A DNA stretch of 64,000 nt from Sinohyriopsis cumingii. Its lineage: Eukaryota > Mollusca > Bivalvia > Unionida > Unionidae. The stretch's first letter is position 1; each line of letters opens with the position of its first letter. The notes beneath the pieces are model-generated. The model was not told where the DNA came from. It was given only the letters and a program-made list of their open reading frames with translations, and did not search any database. This document shows positions 26,501 through 40,991 of this stretch, piece by piece. The position numbers and the translations under genes were made by a program. The stretch is from contig JAPYKE020000037.1 in NCBI GenBank assembly GCA_028554795.2, positions 5,192,001-5,256,000 of the forward strand, in the 5' to 3' direction.

Positions 26501-29500
26501 AAAATTGTACTAAACAGAATCAGGAATTATTAGAATTATACATAATAATAAGCTGGGAATGACAAATATAAGCAATCAGTTTGAATGTCATTATTTAAAA
26601 CAAATCCATTCATGTTTCTTTAAAGCTAAAAATCAAATATTTGAATGGATAGATGACTTACGAATGAAAGACAGAAATAAAACAATATCACAAGAAGAAT
26701 TATATTAATTACCGAAGGAAGGAAAATAAATATTGTTTATACATTTACAAATAAAAAAAATAAAATAACAACTCTACATGGAGTAAAGAACTGTTGTTTT
26801 ATGACTTTGCGGCATTTATCAATTGTCATGCTCTTTAATACTACACGATGAGGGGATTAGAGACCGTCACGGGCAAATTATTATACATGGTTTTAAATTA
26901 TTGGTGCTGCATCTTACGCAGTATGAAGACAGGACTGTGATACACATCAATTGTTTCATGAATTCATTGTATTATTTAATGACATCTTTGGAAAGAAAAT
27001 TCGACGTCGTTAACTTTTCGCTCAAAGCCCAGAACAATCAAGCACGGGGATATATTTCTAAGCTCAGTTCGAGCATTATTTATTGGTCCTGCTAGGTCAG
27101 TAAAAGCTCAGCTGTTGTTGAATATGATTTTACAAGGGTTTAAATGTGATTTTTTCATACGTGATCACTCCGTCGGCTGAGGATCAATCGTGTTATGACA
27201 CTCTCAAGTTATTTTCTAATAGAGTTGAGTGATAAAGCCGAGACGACAAAGTCGTCGACGAAAGGGAAAGCTACAAGCGATATCTTTTTCAACAATCAAT
27301 GAAGCAGTTTGTCAGATGATACGAATGCTAGTGGAAATCATCAAGTAGTACACGATGATGTGATGCTTTGCATCATATCGATCCATGCAAATATTGTCTT
27401 AGGTTTCAACGATACGGACATGTGCCTTAAGTAATTCATGACATCCATAACGTGCTAATGATATCTAGTATCAGTGACACATATAACCTTGCAAATATTC
27501 ATGATACTTAGTTTGTCGCTGACTACACGTGGGATGAATTTCGAGATGCGGATGTGCGAATCACTAAGGACAAGTATATTTTCATGCTTTCGACTTGTTA
27601 TGTGGATCAAACCAAAACTATAGTGTGGGTCAGATTGCAGTCTTCTAGCATGAATGTGTCTCTCACAACAATTTAACAGTCATAATTAATCGCAATAAAT
27701 ACCAAATGAAACGGCTTTGAATTATCTTGCCTTAAGCTCGCACCACAACTCACCATCAAGATCGGAAGATGTCCACCATGATTACGTTTCTAAATTCCAT
27801 GTTCTAAGGTTCTGAAAACTGGATCGTATTCCACAGCACTAGCAGTTCCACGTGCGCTCATTATGATGTATCATGCACATCCGATGGCAATATATCTGTA
27901 TAGTTCATCACATTCAGAGAGATGGAAACTTATCGAAGTAATCATGTTGAATACAAATTATCCAAGATATTCGTTGCTAATTTGAACTTTCCACCTGACA
28001 TTTACATAGACATTAATTAAATTATATAAGATATCCAACTATACTACACCATATCTGTCTCATATCAAATACTTCAGAAAAAGTATAAGTATGTAGAGAG
28101 ATAGAGACAGAAGAAGGGGGGAAAGAGATCGACATACAGGCATATATATAGACATATATATGGATATAAACTAAGGTCGTGCCCTATTTTTTATTCTTCA
28201 ATTGACATATTCTCATACAATAATACTTTATTTTGATTGCAACGGGTATCATCAACTCTCCAATTTCATTTTATATGTGCTGTAAAAATAGGATGATCAG
28301 TTTGAACCCTTATCTTTAAGACGTTTTGATTTTAGGAATTGATCGCTAGCCATGCAAAAATGCATATAGTGTCTTTATTATAAATGACATTAAATGTTTT
28401 CATAATTAATGAAATTCAATTTGACCTGTGTATGTCTGTTTTAAACATAAAATCGGAGTCTTAACGGTTTTTGAGATGCAACAAACTTAGTTCATTAGAC
28501 CTTAACTCCGGTCAGGACCACGAACATAAAAACATGAAGCCAAAACCGTGGGTAGTCTCTTTGCTTTGATATGGCTCATCTGGGTAATGCAGAAAAGACT
28601 GGAAACACGAAACCTCCAAAAAGCGATTGTTCACGTTATGTTAACTACTTGCACAGGTTAGAAGAAAACATAGGATTTAAAATGTATCATGAGCTCAAAA
28701 TTATGAAAGTTTACATCGGGGGTACTGGATAAAGCAAGTTTGTCTAAGATTCAGTCGTGTAATCTGGGAAAAGAAATATATAATTATGCCTGACTTTTCA
28801 CTGCCGATCAGTCGTTGTTACATATATTCAAGATTCTTCTTAAGACTGGCAAATTCAGCATAGCACATGCAAACATAGCTGAAGTGATAGAAGTTGGAAA
28901 TTCAAAACGCTTCCTATACCAAGATAGATTAGTTATGTACATCGTATTTTTTTCCACTAACAAATACAATCGTAGCATATAAGATTTAATTTATGTCATA
29001 GTGGAGTTCATAACTATCTAAAGTGTGAAATATTAATTGTTTCTATATACAAAAGAAAATGTTCATCGCTCCACGCGAAATGTATATTTACCTCACTTTT
29101 GATGGTCAGTCAAACATTTAAAAAAAAAACATTCAGCACAAATGCATTGAGTCTTCGACTGAAATTGACAAATGTATTAATACAAAACGCATCGCATGAT
29201 GCTCAGTAACTGTTGGATATTTGTTTTCCACTAACTATGAAATACACTGATTAAGAAATCTTCTATGAACACTTCAATATCATCTCTCTTGTTTTATGTG
29301 TAAAAAAAATTCGTTAAACTCTTTCAATAGTAAGCGGGAAGTGAATGATAAAACGGTGATTTCGAATGATCTTGAAAGTACGTGAAATAAATGTTTATTA
29401 TATTCTAGTGACAATCTAGACACAAGTACTAACGACTGTAGAATCTTGACAATATATTAAAGAAATCAATGTCTGCATTCATGTTGACGAAGCAGAATGC

Positions 29501-31628
29501 TCTCATTTAGAAACCTTTTAATTATCAAAATTTACTTTCCAATCTTTTATGCACTTTTAATATTTTACTACAATATTGTCATGCATGTTTGCTTTAAAAA
29601 TGAATATAACTTTTAACAGTAAATGACAGGGTCGATGCTGCCTGTGTAACATGTGTTATATCTTGTGCAAAATTAGGCGCATATTATATACGACTTTCCA
29701 CTTTGATTCCTACTCTTTTAGTTTATTGCTACGTTGCAGGATCAAGTAGGCCTACTATCTAGCATCACCATTGCAATGGTATCATCTGCATCCATTGCTA
29801 GTGTTTTCACTTATTCAAGAGAGCCCGCTCCAGCCCTTTGTGAAATCAGCATATATATATTCTGTCAATCTTAACTGTATGAGAAAACATTATTTTCTGC
29901 AAAATATAAAAGACCAATATGACTGCAGACTTAAAACGTAGATCGTCATTTGCTAAACATTTGCTTGCTTATTCCATGTATATAATATAGATAATATTGG
30001 TTTGTATTTCCAAATATGATGTTTGCTAGTGACATATAGATACCTATTTCAAGATACAAAAATGCAATTTAGCATTGAATACACCGCAGCTTAATGACGC
30101 CATCTTTGGTTATGCAATTTCTAGCATGAGCTTATAAATGGGAAAGACTCCATAGCAACGAAATATGGTTGACATTGACATTCCCTTCATGTAAAGCATT
30201 TAACACACATACATCCGTTTTCACATGTCGATATAAGAGTGAAATTATTATCTTCATTTTGTTAAATCTTTTACAATTTTAGTTATTACACAAAAGCAGG
30301 AACTTCAGTGGAACATGTTACGATCCACGTTGCACCTTGTGGATGAATCAGACAAAATCTGACATAAAACTGTGGGCTGTATTGAGCTGTCACTAATAAT
30401 TCTCAATGTGAAATTGTTAAAAGAAACACACAAAAACAGAAAATTACTTGGACTGGCTGATATAAAAAAGTTGGGATTTATTTGGGTAAATAGCGAGAAA
30501 AATGCGCTTGCTTTCTCATCTTCGTTAATTTGAGGTAGACAGATTATTGTGTTACGTTCAATCGTTAAACACATAGCAGGTTCTCCGCTAACCCCTTTTC
30601 GGCTCAGTCATTAGTTCATCGCCGAAAGCATATTTACATTAGAAGTAGATTATATCACATTATATGGTATTACGTTAAGACTTGCATGCTTCATTTATGT
30701 CGCACTTAGTACAGTTACTAGCCAATGTTTCTTTTAATCTTCGGCATCTTCAAATGCAGTATAGTCTTTGATTCCGCAATGAAACATAGTAAAGGTTCAT
30801 CGCCTCGATTGCGTAATGGCTCTGGTTTTGAATACTCTTTGCATATCTATTTTATTTTCATATCCCACAGTGAGATAAAATTGTCAGATCAGGGCCTGGT
30901 TATCTCCACAAAGCAAACTGATGTTATGAAATTTATATGATGTTGCAAAAACTATTTTCTATCTACTGATTTTGATCACCTTTGGGATGTAGTTTTCGGA
31001 CGGGAGGATTTTTTTGGACTTGTTGGATTTGCACATGGTATACGTTTTGCCTATTAAACGTGCATATTTATTTGTTGGAATCCTTAGTATAAAAAAGAAA
31101 AGCGAAGTAATGAAATGATGTTAAATAGCAACAACGCAATCATGTAACTAATCTTTGTAAAAAAGCCACAAAAAAAACAAACAACAAATGTAGTCGAGAA
31201 CCAGAACAATTCCGTTGTCTAAAAAATTTGCAGCATTGAAGTTTATCAAGACTATAAAGCAAAAAAGGAACACGTACATCTTTACAGCATTGGAACTCAG
31301 TAAATCTACTACAGACGCAATGCAACGTTTTTAATTCGTTCTTGTCAAGTATTCTAAATATCTTTAGGAACATAAACGAAGAAACGGTTCTCAATTTTTC
31401 TTAAATTAAAAAGGGAACTAAATTATGAATATGCATGTCAATGTACCAAGTGACATCTATAAATTCAAATGGACGACTTATATATGTATTATTTCAATAA
31501 ACAGAAACATAACAGTGTTGTCTGACAACTGAATATTAAGTGGCGCCCATGCAGTACTTTAGCATAACTTAGAGAAACAAAGTTTTATATATCACGTGGT
31601 AATAAATAATACAAATAGGTGGATCCCT
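23600..31628. other. host non-coding DNA
   Basis: About 8 kb of AT-rich sequence. I found no gene, tandem array or recognised mobile element. Small (CA)n/(CATA)n patches lie near 26145-26185. Confidence 0.45.
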
Positions 31629-31978
31629 TTTAAAGTTTTACTACCGCTCCGGTATCCTAGTGGTTAGAGCGTCCGCCTCATATGCGGGAGGTCGTGGTTT
31701 CGATCCCCGGCCGAGTCATACCAGAGACTTAAAAAATGGTGCTAACAGCTGCCTCGCTTGGCGTTCAGCATTAAGAGATTAGTGTTAGGACTGGTCGGCC
31801 TGGTGTCAGGATAATGTGACTATGTGGGACATCATGCTACATGTCTGCGGCTTGATGGCCCAGTGCTAGACATCACTATAAACTGCCACATTGCAGACAT
31901 CGTAGCGATATGACTGAAAAATTGTTAAAGCTACGTTAAAAATAAAAATCACATCACATCACATTTAAAGATTTACTA
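31629..31978 (+). mobile_element. tRNA-headed SINE copy 6, best preserved
   Basis: The insert spans about 31644-31964. The tRNA-like head carries an A box TAGTGGTTAGAGCG (31658-31671) and a B box GGTTTCGATCC (31696-31706), the internal RNA polymerase III promoter. The body runs through GTCATACCAGAGACTTAAAA, CTGCCTCGCTTGGCG, GTCGGCCTGGTGTCAGGATA, and the tail ends in a short (TCACA)n run. Flanks TTTAAAGTTTTACTA (31629-31643) and TTTAAAGATTTACTA (31964-31978) form a 15-bp target duplication with one mismatch, so this is the youngest-looking copy. By recall it resembles the bivalve RUDI SINE. Confidence 0.88.
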
Positions 31979-34900
31979 AAACTAATTGTACACGAATATA
32001 AATTATTTACCCATGTCCTAATTTATAAGGAATGAGGATAGATGATTATCAGTATGATCATTATGACGGAAAACAAGTATGAATTGTCTCCGTATAGTAA
32101 CGCGCGTGACCCATATGCAAAGAACATAGTATATTGAATTTACGTACGTTTCTTTAAAGGAAAAATAAATTGTAAGTCATTTGTTAGTATTGTGTGGAAA
32201 TTATTTCAAATTCACCGTCTTAACCATTGTCAACGATTTCATCGTACTGTAAACATATATATTCTATTTAAAAATCTTGGTTTGCACCTTCTATGGCTTC
32301 AAATGATTTCCTATGTATAATGGCTATCTAACATCATGCTGAAGAACTCATTCAAATAGGATTATGAATTTCTTTCCGCGTATTGTGACCTGAAATGCTT
32401 CCTTACCATAGTTTAATATGCTAGCCACTTCTTTTCATAACAGTTTTAGTGTACTATTATATCTCTAAATTATATTTAGTTTCATCTTACAGGAATTGGT
32501 AGTCTCTAATATCTAGAAGCAATGAAAATGTACTAAATCATACACAATATCGACACTTCTGTATTAAATAGTTATGTTAATAATAGGGATTGTTCCCAAA
32601 TTGTTTACATCTGTATTGGTGGCACCTCATTTAACTATTAAATATAATGACAGCATACCAGGTAAAATTAAGACATTTGGCTCTTACCTGTGTATTGGCA
32701 CTTGAAGCATTTATTTTCATTTTGTACAATATGTGTATTTTTGCCTGTAATACCACGACAGTTAATTTATAATATGCATCACCATTCGGTGTTTATATGA
32801 CGAATTATAAATGTTATCATATGTCATAATTTATTTGGCTAAACATCAGATCATGTTCTCTTTCTAATTTCAGATTCGCAATTTGCAAATGAACACGAAC
32901 ATCAATTATAGAAGCAATAAAATTATACCCATAAGTTATTTTCCCATCAGAAGGATGGTAAAAATGAACATGTCAGGTGGTTTGTTTGTCTCAGAAACAA
33001 CATCAATATGAGGTGTAGAATAAGACAAATCATTTATTTGAATCATTCACGTTTTAGTTACGAAAGTTACGTTCTGGTTTCTGATTGTTATTTTTTGTCT
33101 TTGTGTTTATTTTGTTTCTACTTCGTTCACAAACCCTATATTGATTAACTATTTTGTTAAACGTCCAGACACATGAGAAAATCCATATTAAACACCGTTT
33201 ATTATTTCATTTTAGTTTTATACTTTCTATGTTGACTAGAATGTGCTCTTTTGATCGATCTTTTTTACAAGCACCTGTTTAGGAATGTAATGTTTTGTTT
33301 TTCATTCAATATGGTCTTTGCTTAATTATTTCCCAACTTTTACCATTACAATAAATACTTCGTCGTAACACACCAATATTTTTAAGTACCTATATATGTG
33401 TAAGGCCCATAGTGTCTTTTTTAAAATCTTTGATTTTAGCAGTGATCTCATCTTAAAGAGATCATATGGTTATGATCTATTAGTTCTTAATCTTATCAAA
33501 GAAATTGGTAAATACCAATCGAAAGAGATTGTTATAGACCAATCCATACATTAATTCATGTTTAATTTTCTTTATTTCAGTTCTTCCTTTAGTTTTTTAT
33601 GTGCTTTCATTTCGTTCATTTGCAACTGTGATAACATATTATGTTTAGCAGTAATTATATTTTACAACACTGACCATCTAACATCGTTTGCGGTAATTTT
33701 ATCTTTAAATGTCTTCTTAAAAAGTTTGAACTTTAAAATAACGTATTACTCTGTCCTCGTTTTCCCAGTTTTCGAGTTTTAATTCGTCAGTATCACTCAC
33801 TAAGGCGTTTATGTAACTGCTTATCTTTCCTTCAGCGGACTGTATGAATTACAGCCTAACCTTCCTATATCAAGTTCATTCTATCTAAGAATTCGCCAGG
33901 TATGTATAGTTATGTATAAAGTAATGAAGAAAGTGGTAAATAAATCAAGAGGCTTTGACATTTTGTATTATGTTTTGCTTTATGTTTCGGAGATATAATT
34001 ATTAGTTGTCATTTGAAGATTGACATTACGAGTCTGTTCTCTCTGTATTTAAAGACATTTGCAATGTAGCTTACAAATAGAAATAGTCTTATAAAGGCGA
34101 ATGAAATAGCATTTCATGTCTCCAAATTTGCTGCTATGAACAGTTCAGTAGATCCATATATAACTCATTGATTACGTAATTATCGCAATACGTTGATGTG
34201 GTCATTTATTACCACTAAATAAGACAGTATTTGTGTCTCTCTTTTCATTGATGATACATAATATATTGTAACCGATCATTTGAAAGATTGTAATAATCAA
34301 CTGCAAGATCTGCAATGTTGTCTGTATTACTCAGCAAGAGCTGGAAATTTAAATGTGGTAGAAAACAGCAGATAGGTTACACGACTGACGGTGTTGATAT
34401 CAAATATATTTTGCTTTCTTGTGCATATTTTGATCTTTTAATTAAAAGAACAACCACGTTTTCAATGTTTGAACACAAAATATATGGGCTCTAGTGAAAA
34501 CATATCTTGATAAAACGACGTCACAAAATATTAATAGAGGAACAAATTATAAATTTAAAAGCTTTTATTTTATTGTTGAGATTTAAATAACATAATCTAA
34601 ATAATTTTGTACCATGTTTCCTACATTATATTCTCTTTCGTTTCAAAATATTTACCAGCGTAATAGAAATACATATTTTATAAACTTAGTTTATGGATGT
34701 GTGAATAGTGTAACACATTCATCGATTACAAAATACACATAGCACATCATTTATAATTATTTTCTGTGTTTTGGACTTTTACTAACATGTTGTAGATTAT
34801 CAGCCTAACTACTCTAGCTTTGAGCTGTGTGCATTTTGTTAATTAATTGTATGTGCATGAAAGTTACTTAGCTGGTATTCAATATAGAATGTCATTTACA

Positions 34901-35585
34901 ATTGCAAGAAATATGTACAATATCTTATTCCATTTCTTCTTCATATAATCTACACTTTATTAAGTCTACAATTTGTTTCAAAAGTTAATTGGGAAAAAAA
35001 CTCATTAATACACCACTCAGTGTATAATTAAATTTGATAATGAATTTCGTATTCTTTATTTATTTCCTTATGCCCATTTTTCCATGTACCGTTAAGTTAA
35101 AGATTGTCAGGTCGTTTATTTTCATCAAAAATTTAGGCAATGTTGAAATAATGTGCGTAGTTGTTGTTAAAACGTCAGAGCAGGGTACATTTTTTTAACT
35201 GGATCAAAAGTGTTGGCTTTAAAGTCCGAGAAGATGTGTGGCTAAGCAAGACATCGTACTGTTCAACCACATAAACATAATTAACACAGTGTTGTGCTTC
35301 AAAATATAATTTCGTCTATTGTGGTAAGTGTTAAAATTTAAAGTCAAAAGAAGAAATTTTAAGACCTTAATGTAACACAAAACAAAATTATTATGGGTAT
35401 GTTTGAGGTCAAGTTTGCAAAGATGATTCAAATAAACAATAGATGTCGGTGCACAGAAAGCGTTACATTAGGAACAGTTTAGACTTTCTGAACAGAGGAG
35501 CATTCCTTCTTTAAATTCTCTCTCAGATGTTGGTGCAGCTTTAAGTTGTGATGAACTCTCTGACCCCGTCGATATTACTGTAGCA
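31979..35585. other. host non-coding DNA
   Basis: AT-rich with no supported feature. Confidence 0.45.
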
Positions 35586-36516
35586 AAATGAGCAAAGCAA
35601 AAAACATTAATTTCATTGGTACTAGAAAGAAAAACAGCAAATCATTAACTGGGTCAGTTATAAACTCACAATCTGGGGACTTGGTAAATGAAGATGTGAA
35701 TAGTGTTGTCATATTCTAAATGGACCTTCTCGAAATAAATAAATAATTCATTAGTGACTAGAGAGGAGTTAAGTATCTTAGCATGAAATAAGTGTAAATT
35801 AAAAATTGTGAACAAAACAAGAACAAATTGAATCAGTGAACTTTGGAAAAACAGGTTGAAACAAGAATTAGAGGACTCAATGAAAAAGAGTGAAAGGCTA
35901 AACTAAAAAATTCAAAAAAAAAGAAGATCGCTTTAAGGAATCCATAAATAACGCAAACCTCAATAAAAAATTCTTAAGGATGCTAAGCATCAAACTTTTC
36001 ACCTTCCCAGAATAACAAATTGAAAATGTCAGAGTCACGTTTGCATATTAATGTAACAGGCCAAGTAGTAGTTGAGAAGGATATTATAGGAATACTTCGG
36101 ATCCCAGGGAAGGATGGTGCCCTAAAAACGGAATGGTGAAATTTTGGAATGCAGAATCTTAAGTCTATATCGCCAGGAAGAAAAGATATTTTAATGTAAG
36201 ACTAGTGGAAGATATCACTCGGCAAATTATGCGACTCCTCAATAAATTAACGAACCATACAAAAACGAATCTTCCTGGTATTAAAATTGCAGTGTGTATG
36301 CCAAAACAAAAACTGGAAAAAGGTAATAATTTGACCTTTATAATGACATTTACTCCCATCCCAGATGTAAAACAATACTTCACAGTAATCTGGCTGAGAA
36401 TTCGAAGAATACAACTTTGTACAATAGGTGAGAAAACATATTTATTATGGCATAGACTGTATGGAACGTGGTATAATCTAACCAATGCTAGCCTTTTCAA
36501 GTTATTTTTTTGTTAA
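35586..36516 (+). other. possible decayed coding sequence, unassigned
   Basis: Short lysine-rich open stretches follow one another on the plus strand: about 43 codons from 35588, then pieces to 36060, and a 103-codon frame at 36205-36516. They are separated by stops and frame changes. The composition is reminiscent of a degenerated retroelement protein, but no catalytic motif is visible, so this is only a suggestion. Confidence 0.15.
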
Positions 36517-37275
36517 CAGATTGTACTGCTGCATTAACAATACAAGTATGTCGAATTTTAATGTAGAATATTACATATTCAGGTTGATCTAGCTAGACAT
36601 GGCACTGTACAGAATTTATTTTTCATTTTAACTGTATATATTCAATACCAACTGGCTTGAATGTTAGTGACATAACCTTTATTCATAATTTAAATTGTGT
36701 GTAAATTTTGAAAGAAACTGATGAGGCCCACTATGAATATATTTATATCTACACATATACTACACACACGTTACAACAATATAAACAAATCTTAAAAGCC
36801 AAGATTGACATCAGATAGGTAACCAGCATGTGGGCGGATATGCAGTTTTTTCTGCATAATAAAACATCACTGAATTCACATATCCGTATAATTATCCTGT
36901 TAATACAATAACACGTGAAACTTAATATTAATAAATAAATCATGATGTGTTTGAGATCAAATACTAATTGACATCTCAAATGTTTTCAGTAACTGCTATT
37001 AGATGATCGTAGGTACCACATACTAATTATATTGCAAACAATATGTGAATTGCATTTTTATTTATCAAGCTGCACTTGTCAATGTTTCTTGAACGAAAAA
37101 CAAAGGTGAAACAACGAATCAGATAGTGAAAAGTGATGTAAACTCCATATAAGAATATGCGAGAATGAGACCAAATGCCATAATCTGGCTTTTATAATGT
37201 GGATTCAGCCTTTAAATGGTTATCTTTTTTGTCAGGCTCTGCAGTGAATGTGCACTGTATAGAATTGAAACTATA
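36517..37275. other. host non-coding DNA
   Basis: No gene or repeat recognised. Confidence 0.45.
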
Positions 37276-37495
37276 CACATCTGCCACGTATCGATACGAT
37301 TAACGATGCATATCGGCTCTCAGTTTAAATAAAAAGAAGAAAACGACTAATAATTATTCATGACTGCTGAAGATGAATGTAACATATCAGTTAGATATCG
37401 TTTTGTATTGATTCTACACCTCTTGTATCGACACGTGTATCGATAAGGTAAATTTATCAATGGATCGATATATCGATGAATCGTTTCACCCCTAG
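37276..37495. mobile_element. possible hAT-like MITE remnant
   Basis: The right end reads (minus strand) CTAGGGGTGAAACGATTCAT and then a chain of ATCGATATATCGATCC-type words. The left side holds CGTATCGATACGATTAACGA. ATCGAT-rich subterminal repeats next to a GGGGTG(A)AACGATTC terminus are typical of hAT non-autonomous elements. The left terminus is not clear. Confidence 0.35.
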
Positions 37496-39049
37496 TCATA
37501 TAAACACCCTGATCTGCAACGGGACTTTAATTGACCCTTTAAAGTTTGCTTCTCTCTATTCTAGCTAAGTTATCAGACTTCGAATTTCTCTTTCATTCTT
37601 TTTGATGAATTTCCTTTAAAAGTTACTTTTCACTTTTATCTTGAAAAACAAAAGGAAAAAGATAAATATAGAAGAGTTACGTAACAAAAATGCATCAAAA
37701 CCCATTGTATTTCTCTAAACTGTTATTGTCTCCAAACTTATATCAACAAATTGTGACAACAATACAATAAAACTATTGTAATCTCTTCAGTGTTTAAAAA
37801 AGAGCCATCACAGTAACATTTCATTAACCGGAAAGACACTAAAAAAAGCGACCATCATCAAATGTTAGTTCAGAAATAAGCTTTCATTTTAATATTAGTA
37901 AGTGATTTTGTTTTATAATTTCCTTATATGGGAACGGACCTATCATTTAGCAAATATCTGACGGAAAAAAAGAAAGAAAAAATGCACTGGACCAAAATTA
38001 GGCAATTTAATTTAAAATGGATTAATTAGTAAATCAAACATATCAAACTTTCTGAATGCTTTGTTATTTTTTGCAAATACGGAGGTGCTACATGCAAGTA
38101 TCGTTCTTGCAAGCAATGGTGTCCTGAACTTCAGGGACTGATTTACTGCAAAAATCAGGAGTCGATGAGAAAAATAATATCATGATAATGTTACTCTACA
38201 ACTGATACATCTATTAAATCTGACATGAGACAGAAATTTATTATTACTGGTCGCATTAGATATTACATCCAATAACATTACTGGTATCATTTGATATTAC
38301 AACCAATAACATTAGCTCTGAAGAGCTATTATTCAGGCAAGAAATATGAAGCAGATACATAGAAAGGAACATGGTATTTTAATTATAAATGAATATACAT
38401 CTACATCTGACACACAAAGGCATTGCCATACACATGTACATAAATACATTCATATTTATAGAAAGATTTAAACAGACATCAAAATATAACATGCATAAGG
38501 GAGACATAAATATCCTTCACCTTATCAACCGACCACCGGCTAAATTAATGTAATTTATTACTTCATTCCTTTTTTAAAGTACATGGCTCTTTCGTCGACT
38601 AAAAAAGGGAACTTTGCTATTGGAAGGACAGTTTGCTGTCCAAGACGAAACGTATTTCTATTTTTTGTCCTCATGGTAATATACTTTGTTAGCGAAAATC
38701 TCATAAGGTGGTGAAATCAGAAATTCCATATGAAAACATTAAAAATAAAAGTTAACTAGAAATTATAGTTGGGGAAAACAAAATGGGTGAGTTGGGTGGG
38801 TTCCAATTACATTCGAATAATGTTTCGATTTTTTGTCTTCTCAAAATGTACAATTTACAACTTATATATTTCTGGTAAAGTTTATTCCAACCTTTCTTTC
38901 AAATGTTACAACAACAAAAACGTATGCGGCAATATAGTCTTTCACCCGATCCAAATCGATATCGGACTCTGAATCGATTGACACAAGTCTTGAATATCTC
39001 GTTGCCGTTCCAGTTGCAGCTTCCGGTCTATTGTTTATTTCCGCTTCTT
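37496..39049. other. host non-coding DNA
   Basis: No supported feature. Confidence 0.45.
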
Positions 39050-39242
39050 TTTACGCATCCGCCTTTTCTTCAAAATCACCGTCCGATTGCTGCGACTGGC
39101 TCACGTAAAGATGTAAATCGTCATCGCTGAAAACCTTTGCTGTCTGTCTGGACTAAATTGAACGATTAAATTAAATTAAAGACTTGTTCGTCTGGACTAA
39201 AGTTACCATTCTTGTCATGTATTGTATCATCAGCCATTCTTT
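39050..39242 (-). pseudogene. decayed minus-strand coding fragment, unassigned
   Basis: On the minus strand an ATG near 39239 opens a short acidic frame (MADDTIHDKNGNFSPDE). Its TTTAGTCCAGAC phrase is duplicated about 50 bases on, and a second acidic stretch (SDDDLHLYVSQSQQSDGDFE) follows in another frame before a stop. Acid-rich N-termini of this kind occur in transposases, but no catalytic part is present. Confidence 0.25.
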
Positions 39243-40614
39243 CTTTTTTATGGCGAGGCTGTTTGAAATCGCGGTTTGAATCTGCCTAACCAAATACTGT
39301 ACCAATTACACGAGAATGACTGACTGGCTGGGTTACAGTCATGGGCTTCGCATCCTTAGCTGCGCAGGAGCTAGATATCACCTCGCTGGTGATGCAGAGT
39401 TACGACAGAGTCAATGATAAAACACGCTTCACTGGAATCACGTTTATTCACATCGTAACGAACTTTTTTTACAACGCTACTGACGACAAGCAGAACACAG
39501 TTCAAGATTCAGATGTTGCATACAACTTAGACATAGCCAGACAACCAGATTTTTAAGATGTTTATCAAAATACAATCGTTCGCAAGTTTCGAAATGGGGG
39601 TGAGAGTGAGAGAATGCTGGCTGATTAGGACCAAATTAGGGGCTTATTCGGATCTAATGCTAGGGTGATTTGGACCATTTGAAATATTACCAAGTTTCAT
39701 CATTAATTTAAAAGTTAGTTTTACATTTGTTTAAAATATGATATTTCTCAATGTTTACCAGGTATCCTGAACTCTCCTATTTTGACGCACATAAGTACTT
39801 ACTTTCACTTTGTAAGAAATTTACTCCTTTCATAGCTATACCAAAGTATGCTTAAAAATGACAATGATATATTGCCTTATACTCTTCTTTAATTTGATTA
39901 TAAAATATATCGTAACATATATATTCTTGTAAAGTTCCACAAATTATAATAGCAAAGAACCAACTCTGAAAATCAATTATTACAGATCCACATCAAAACT
40001 GCATAAGACTGTACACCTTTCTAAACGGTATCAGCGTGCGTCATGTTCTGGACGCATTTTGAGTAGCGGACTTGATGTCTATTATGTCAGGAAGTTGATT
40101 TGCCCCATCAAATTAGCAAGTAAGGATTTTATGAGGACTTACTGATTGAAAAAATTAGAACTAGTGAAAGGATAGGATTTCGAAAATTGTGTTGGTCTAT
40201 GTGACTCAGTGTTGATCAGTGTACATTAATGTTGTGGTTGCGGTGTCGTTGAAAGATGCATTATCGAGGACTGGGATTTTATGAAGCTGCATCAAAATAG
40301 GGGAGCATCAAAACAAGGTGTGGAGCGATACATTTAGCGATCCAAAGGTGCATACTATGAAACGAACCCCGATTTTATTCGAGATAGTGGCATTGCTATA
40401 TATAATGCAATGACAAATAAGACTGTTTATTTCATTATTTAAATTTATTACTTTATTGTATTATGAAACAATGCAATTAATAACGCCGATATTTTTTTCT
40501 ATCTAAACAGTGGCAATGTTGCAAATGTGGTTTATTGTAAATATATATTGATTTGACTATGCTAATGTTTTGATCAGATTTTCTTCCCTCTCATTATACT
40601 GGTGTGAGTAATTT
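39243..40614. other. host non-coding DNA
   Basis: No supported gene or repeat. Confidence 0.45.
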
Positions 40615-40991
40615 AGGGGCCGTCCATTTACTACGTACGCATGGAGGGGGAGGGGTGTGAACCATAATGCATAAGCTTGTGTATGGGGGTCTACTAAAAA
40701 CGTTCGTACGAATAGGAAACGGCGAGAACCTCGATATTAATTTGGCTATTATGTAACATTTTCGACTGCAATCTGCGTTTGAATTTTAGCGGACACTATG
40801 CAAGCATTTGAAAATTACGCAACTTATTTTTTTCATGCAACCAGACATTCAACATCGGTGGTCTATCTGCTTATTAAATACGTCACTATCATTAATCCGT
40901 GAGTGGGTGTAAAAAAGTATGCATGTGTACAGGTAGGGAAAGGGGTCAAGCTTTGCCAGATGTTTGCATACATACTAAATGGATGACCCCT
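40615..40991. mobile_element. 377-bp MITE-like element, complete
   Basis: The left terminus AGGGGCCGTCCATTTACTAC is matched by the reverse complement of the right terminus (CATACTAAATGGATGACCCCT); the paired region is about 27 bp. A second, truncated copy lies at 2691. The interior has stops in all frames, so it is non-autonomous. The transposase family is unknown. Confidence 0.65.

Noticed and set aside
31644-31715. A functional tRNA gene
   Set aside because: A and B boxes are present, but the sequence continues into the SINE body, recurs five more times, and is flanked by a target duplication.
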